This document shows positions 59,485 to 64,000 of a DNA stretch of 64,000 nt, one piece after another (positions within the stretch are counted from its first letter, which is position 1; every line of letters starts with the position of its first letter). The DNA comes from Albugo candida (lineage: Eukaryota; Oomycota; Peronosporomycetes; Albuginales). Position numbers and translations under genes: made by a program. The stretch is taken from positions 496,001 through 560,000 of the forward strand of contig JBDOQK010000001.1 of assembly GCA_040437565.1 (NCBI GenBank). The letters are read 5' to 3'. The notes below the pieces were generated by a model. The model had not been told where the DNA came from, did no database searches, and worked only from the letters and a program-made list of their open reading frames with translations.

Positions 59485-61305
59485 GCTGGTGATGCATGTT
59501 CGTCATTCGCAAGGACCTGCCCACCCAATCGAAATTGAAGATGAAGCTTCTTCGATAATATTTCTACTTCCAAGTTGGTAAACACGTGTTAGGCACCTGG
59601 TACACAAGTGTGGTTTCTCCACCAAGTCTCCATCAGGAACAAAATAAACACCAAGAAAAATAATCATCTTCTTTTTTCAATTATGAAATACGAGCAACTA
59701 ATTCTCATTACGCTAGTAATATGAAGCATGTTTCAGCTATAGCTACCAGTTTCTCACGTGGTTTTCCTTCACCATTAATGTAATTACGTTCCCTATTATA
59801 CTCCTTTATCATAACGTTCGATCGACATATTTTGATGAATGCTTTGTCAGTAATCCAATTCTTTTTCAACGGCGTCTTTGTTACCTTCTTTTAGTGCACC
59901 TATGTTTGTTTCTACTCTGTATTTGCTCTGAAATATCATTCTATTGCACTATTGCTAGACTATCACTGATTGACGCTTCTTTTAGGCAAGCTATCTACAC
60001 AGGACGATCGTAGATCGTCAAGGATTTCATAGCGCTGTTAACCTGGTTCTTGAAATACCTTCCTTATCATATCTGTTCAACACGGGCTAAGAGCTAGATG
60101 GAAAACTGAGAGCTTAATTTATTTAAGAGTGTGATCCTAGTTATCGCTATCCGTTACCTTCAATCTCTTCTGCGTCAGTTTCTTCGAACCACTCCCAATG
60201 GTCGCGTCTTTCACGCATCAGTCGCATCCTTCCATGTCAGCACTCGCTCCCTTTCAAGTCAGTAGTCGCCCTGATTTAACACTCCTTCCGGATGGAAATA
60301 CTTACCCACTGAGCATTACAATTTCGCGCAGTTCGCAGAATCGTGGCGCTGGGAGGACCTTGGTCAGGATGTTCGCACGCATACTCTTGGAATCGCCGTA
60401 CTGTACCTTGATTACCTTCTTCTCGAGATCCCTAACAAACCTGTACCAAGTAGCTCCATTATGCCGACCATATCAGCGGCAGTTTGTGAAGCTACCACAA
60501 ACTCAGCCTCCATTGTAGATAGAGTCACGCATTTCTGTTTCTTGCATAGCCAGCCCACAATCATGCCGCCCACCATCAACACGCCACCGCTCACCGATTA
60601 GCGGTTAGTCTTGTCCCCTGTGTAATCAAAGTCGCCGAAAGCTTCGACTAGCACACCTTCTCCTTTCATCGCAGATGGGTCACCGCGCATCATGAACTTG
60701 AAATGCTCGTACTTGGATATCTTATTAATTAAGCGCCAATCACCTTCTCTCGGTGCATGTGAACGTCCGGTCGCTCGGTGTACTACAAACGCTATATCGG
60801 TCCTGTACACCGGGCTATTCATAGGAGACTACCCACCATCGACTGGAACCTCTGCACAGTCGGTCTCTATGGTGTGCCGCTGGGTCCGTACCCAGCTCAG
60901 TCGGTTAAGCACTTGAGCGCACGGACCCCCTGTCAGAGTATTTAGTTCGATCCCCGGCAGTTTGGTCAGCGGTTTGAGCCCACCCAAGCAATGAGCTTGG
61001 AGAATATCTGCCTTCCTAGGTTTAAAGTCAGACTTCAGTGATATTCATACGGTCAGGGGATCATGATAGGATAAGGAAGGTAGTTAAAGAGCCATATAAA
61101 CAGTGTAATGAAATCCTTGACAATCTGTGGTGTGCCGCTACATCCCGACGGTAGCAGAGCGCTGCCTACATCTGCGTCTTCTTCATCTTCTCGAGTATTT
61201 ATTCGATGACACATTCTTGGTCTAATACCCAGCCGGTTTCAACGTTATAGTCAAATACGATGCCAAGAAACTTGGTAACAACGCCGAGATCCTTAAAGTC
61301 AGTTG
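59485..61305 (-). mobile_element. Ty1/Copia fragment, copy A
   Basis: Minus-strand RT end (about 61300-61170, with FKDLGVVTKFLGI), a SINE insertion, then the RT-RNase H part (about 60820-60410, with YRTDIAFVVHRATGRSHAP and KKQKCVTLSTMEAEF) and a 3' untranslated part. The probable LTR start is near 60085, read on the minus strand as TGTTGAACAGATATG. The Gypsy element at 54341-59484 appears to be inserted in this LTR-like tail. It is broken several times. It is nearly the same as copy B. Confidence 0.75.
60882..61127 (+). repeat. Full-length tRNA-derived SINE (246 bases) in Copia copy A
   Basis: It is flanked by the 12-base repeat TGGTGTGCCGCT (60870-60881 and 61128-61139). The head is tRNA-like, with an A-box-like CAGCTCAGTCGGTTAAG and a B-box-like AGTTCGATCCC, both internal RNA polymerase III signals. 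The body follows, then the 3' tail GATAAGGAAGGTAGTTAAAG ... AATCCTTGACAA. Confidence 0.88.
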
Positions 61306-61702
61306 TAGGTGTCTTATTACTATAATTAGACTAATGGACTTCTCTAGTTTCCTAAGCTATTTTAAATAACTATATACATATAAAAAACGTTTCGTGAAAT
61401 ACCTGTGAGAGATGATAATATGTCTCCTCGTTCATACTCTCGTATCGCAGCAGCCTCAGCACCCTTAATACGAGACTGTGCCCAGCTTGTAAATGCTGAA
61501 AAGTTGTAAAGTTGTGAAGTTGTAGAAATGGTCCAAAAGTTCCATGGTTTGCAAATTGGTGTGCGCCACACTACGGTGAGCATAACCAGCCAACTATGAC
61601 TAGGACCCGAGTTGCACTTGCCTTTCCACTCGCCTTTGCCGTACCCGCAGTAATGATCTTCGGCTTCTGAAAAATCCACCAAATGATCCTTGTGTTGCGA
61701 GT
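61306..61702 (-). mobile_element. Copia gag-like remnant and dispersed repeat
   Basis: Bases 61306-61405 match the right end of the insertion at 5441-5794 on the opposite strand. Bases 61406-61702 are open on the minus strand with a gag-like reading (FSEAEDHYCGYGKGEWKGKC). The gap at 61703-61802 follows and the sequence beyond belongs to a Gypsy gag, so this junction is an assembly join of two unrelated pieces. Confidence 0.5.
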
Positions 61703-61802
61703 NNNNNNNNNNNNNNNNNNNNNNNNNNNNNNNNNNNNNNNNNNNNNNNNNNNNNNNNNNNNNNNNNNNNNNNNNNNNNNNNNNNNNNNNNNNNNNNNNN
61801 NN

Positions 61803-62423
61803 CATTCGCTTCGACTGCTTGTCGAGCGAGCGTCTGGACGTCCTGTCCAAGCTCTCCTTCGATGAGGATCATGAGCTGGCTTGCTGCTTGTTCTGTGGTC
61901 CTGTGCTTCCGCGCAACGAGGCTCTTGAAGCTCATGCTCCACTTGAGCCAGCTCTTTGCAGTCCCTCCGTAGAACTTAGGGATCTTGATCTTTGCGGTGT
62001 ACGCAGGTGGGGCTTCCGTTGCTGGACACGTGACGATTGTGTACGTGACGTACTCCTCGTCGTCGTCGTTCCGGCCCATGGCGATGGGAAGGGATTCTTC
62101 AGTTCCGATTTAAATTTGATTAATCAGAATGACAGCCGTTGGCTGGCAGAGAGCCAATCGGGCCAGAGGAGCTTGTTGGAAGGCAGCTCTGGGATGTGTG
62201 GTAAAAGTGAGAATACTTTAATCCCTTGAAATCCTAGCGATAGCGCGTGGCGCTCTACAGATACTCTCTACTGTTACTCTGTGTGTCGTGAGCGCTCGCT
62301 GTGTACTTCTTCCCATCCGCGTGTATTCATACTGGCTGATTCTGGTCTGGTTGGTAATGATATGCAATAAGCTGACAACTGGTAGGACCAGGTTGAAGTG
62401 GAGATGACGTCGCCGTCATGTCA
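61803..62423 (-). mobile_element. Second Gypsy copy, LTR and gag start only
   Basis: The LTR lies at 62130-62423 and the gag start at 62079 (MGRNDDDEEYVTYTIV), with the same 51-base spacing as the first copy. The outer flank (GCTGGTAATGCGTG) matches the flank of the first copy, so both represent one original insertion that was later duplicated. It is cut by the gap at 61703-61802. Confidence 0.85.
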
Positions 62424-63958
62424 GCTGGTAATGCGTGTTCGTTATCCGCAACGACCTGCCCACCCAATCGAAAATTGAAGAAAAAGCTTCTTCGATAATA
62501 TTTCTACATCCAAGTTGGTAAACACGTGTTAGGCACCTGGTACACAAGTGTGGTTTCTCCACCAAGTCTCCATCAGGAACAAAATAAACACCAAGAAATA
62601 TAATCATCTTATTTTTTCAATTATGAAATACGAGCAACTAATTCTCATTACGCTAGTAATTATGAAGCATGTTACAGCTATAGCTACCAGTTTCTCACGT
62701 GGTAGCACTCCCTTCGCAATTCATTGCTTTATTTCACCATTAATGTAATTACGTTCCCTATTATACTCCTTTATCATAACGTTCGATCAGCATATTTTGA
62801 TGAATGCTTCGTCAGTAATCCAATTCTTCTTCAACGGCGTCTTTGTTACCTTCTTCTAGTGCACCTATGTTTGTTTCTGCTCTGTATTTGCTCTGAAATA
62901 TCATTCTATTGCACTATTGCTAGACTATCGCTGATTGACGCTTCTTTTAGACAAGCTATCTACACAGGACGATTGTATATCGTCAAGGATTTCATAACGC
63001 TGTTAACCTGGTTCTTGAAGTACCTTCCTTATCCTATCTGTTCAACACGGGCTAAGAGCTAGATGGAAAACTGAGAGCTTAATTTATTTGAGAATGTGAT
63101 CCCAGTTATCGCTGTCCGTTACCTTCGACCTCTTCTGCGTCAGTTTCTTCGAACCACTCCCAATGGTCGCGTCTTTCACCCATCAGTCGCATCCTGTCAT
63201 GTCAGCACTCGCTCCCTTTCAAGTCAGTAGTCTCCCTGATTTAACAATCCTTCCGGGTGGAAATCTTACCCACTCAGCATTACAATTCCGCGTAGTTCGC
63301 AGAATCGTGGCGCTGGGAGGACCTTGGTCATGATGTCCGCACGCATACTATTGGACTCGCCGTACTGTACCTTGATTACCTTCTTCTCGAGATCCTTAAC
63401 AAACCTGTACCGCACTTCAATATACTTGACTCGATCAGACGTGTCCTCACTCTTGATCTGAGCTATCGCTGCTTGATTGGCGAAGTGAAGTATTGACCTC
63501 GTTTTGATCAGAACGCCGATCTCTTTTAAGTAGCTCCATTATGCCGACCATATCAGCGGCAGTTTCTGAAGCTGCCACATACTCAGCCTCCATTGTGGAT
63601 AGAGTCACGCATTTCTGTTTCTTGCATAGCCAGCCCAGAATCATGCCGCCCACCATCAACACGCCACCGCTCACCGATTTGCGGTTAGTCTTGTCCCCTG
63701 CGTAATCAAAGTCGCTGAAAGCTTCGACTAGCACACTTTCTCCTTTCATCGCAGATGGGTCACCGCTCATCAAGAACTTGAACTGCTCGTACTTGGCTAT
63801 CTTCTTAATCAAGCGCCAATCACCTTCTCTCGGTGCATGCGAACGTCGGGTCGCTCGGTGTACTGCAAACGCTATATCGGGCTTGTACACCGGGCTATCC
63901 ATAGGAGACGACCCATCGACTGGAACATCTGCACAGTCGGTCTCTATGGTGTGCCGCT
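62424..63958 (-). mobile_element. Ty1/Copia fragment, copy B
   Basis: Minus-strand RT-RNase H end (63989-63447, with KPDIAFAVHRATRRSHAP and KNRKSVSGG-like and LSTMEAEYVAASETAAD motifs), a 3' untranslated part and an LTR-like tail (start near 63050). It aligns with copy A throughout, with scattered substitutions and small length differences. It is broken, but less decayed to the eye than copy A. Confidence 0.78.
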
Positions 63959-64000
63959 GGGTCCGTGCCCAGCTCAGTCGGTTAAGCACTTAAGCGCACT
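63959..64000 (+). repeat. SINE head cut by window end, in Copia copy B
   Basis: It starts GGTCCGTGCCCAGCTCAGTC right after TGGTGTGCCGCT, the same site and orientation as the SINE at 60882. It was therefore present before the block was duplicated. Confidence 0.8.

Larger units (their letters stand above)
58863..61127. repeat. Segmental duplication unit A
   Basis: This unit pairs with 61803-64000 in direct orientation. The offset is 2,940 bases in the Gypsy part and about 3,070 at the SINE. Identity is about 95 percent by eye. Confidence 0.8.
61803..64000. repeat. Segmental duplication unit B
   Basis: This is the partner of 58863-61127. It continues past the window edge. Confidence 0.8.

Noticed and set aside
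60882-60960. Possible tRNA gene
   Set aside because: The A- and B-box-like motifs are present, but there is no acceptor-stem pairing or clean cloverleaf. The segment is the head of a 246-base SINE with target duplications.

Overview
The window reads as nuclear DNA of a flagellated, intron-bearing microbial eukaryote, most probably an oomycete. Supporting points are a conserved ciliary protein (CFAP52), very short GT-AG introns (about 47 to 100 nt), closely packed genes, a base-exchange phosphatidylserine synthase, and a PI3-kinase with extra sensor-like domains. A white-rust (Albugo-like) source fits the compact gene island, but that is inference and no species can be fixed from sequence alone.

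Layout. Positions 1-18.2 kb are a graveyard of retroelements: a minus-strand chromovirus piece, an old Copia element with matching 5-base target duplications and a nested SINE, the 3' end of a second chromovirus that abuts a third through what looks like one shared LTR, and a minus-strand LINE. Positions 19.9-39.1 kb are a host gene island: phosphatidylserine synthase (+), a large multidomain PI3-kinase (-), a coiled-coil/Tudor-like protein ending in a CaaX box (+), a SET methyltransferase (-), an EAF elongation-factor homologue (+), UBE2H ubiquitin-conjugating enzyme (+), CFAP52 (-), an unrecognised helical protein (+) and replication factor C subunit RFC5/Rfc3 (-). Positions 40-44.5 kb hold a decayed Copia element. 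A class-III (GabT-like) aminotransferase lies at 46.3-49.0 kb (-) and a broken DDE transposase of a family familiar from fungi at 50.9-52.5 kb (+). From 54.3 kb to the end come a younger, higher-GC Gypsy element and two near-identical copies of a block holding Gypsy LTR and gag, Copia and SINE sequence.

The assembly matters for every reader. There are 17 runs of 100 N. At 12 of them the sequence left of the gap is repeated right of it, exactly or almost so, for 66 to 786 bases. These are unmerged contig ends, so exons of the PI3-kinase and the aminotransferase appear twice. I gave gene bounds as they stand and described the duplicated parts.

How the host genes relate: most are housekeeping or signalling genes without an operon-like logic, arranged in convergent and divergent pairs separated by tens to a few hundred bases. 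Two touch membrane lipids (phosphatidylserine synthase and PI3-kinase, convergent, 65 bases apart). The strongest candidate for something new is the PI3-kinase, which carries a cyclic-nucleotide-binding-fold domain and a GAF-like domain ahead of C2, helical and class-I-like kinase domains. A second is a 246-base tRNA-derived SINE whose 3' tail resembles the start of a Copia LTR found in the same window.
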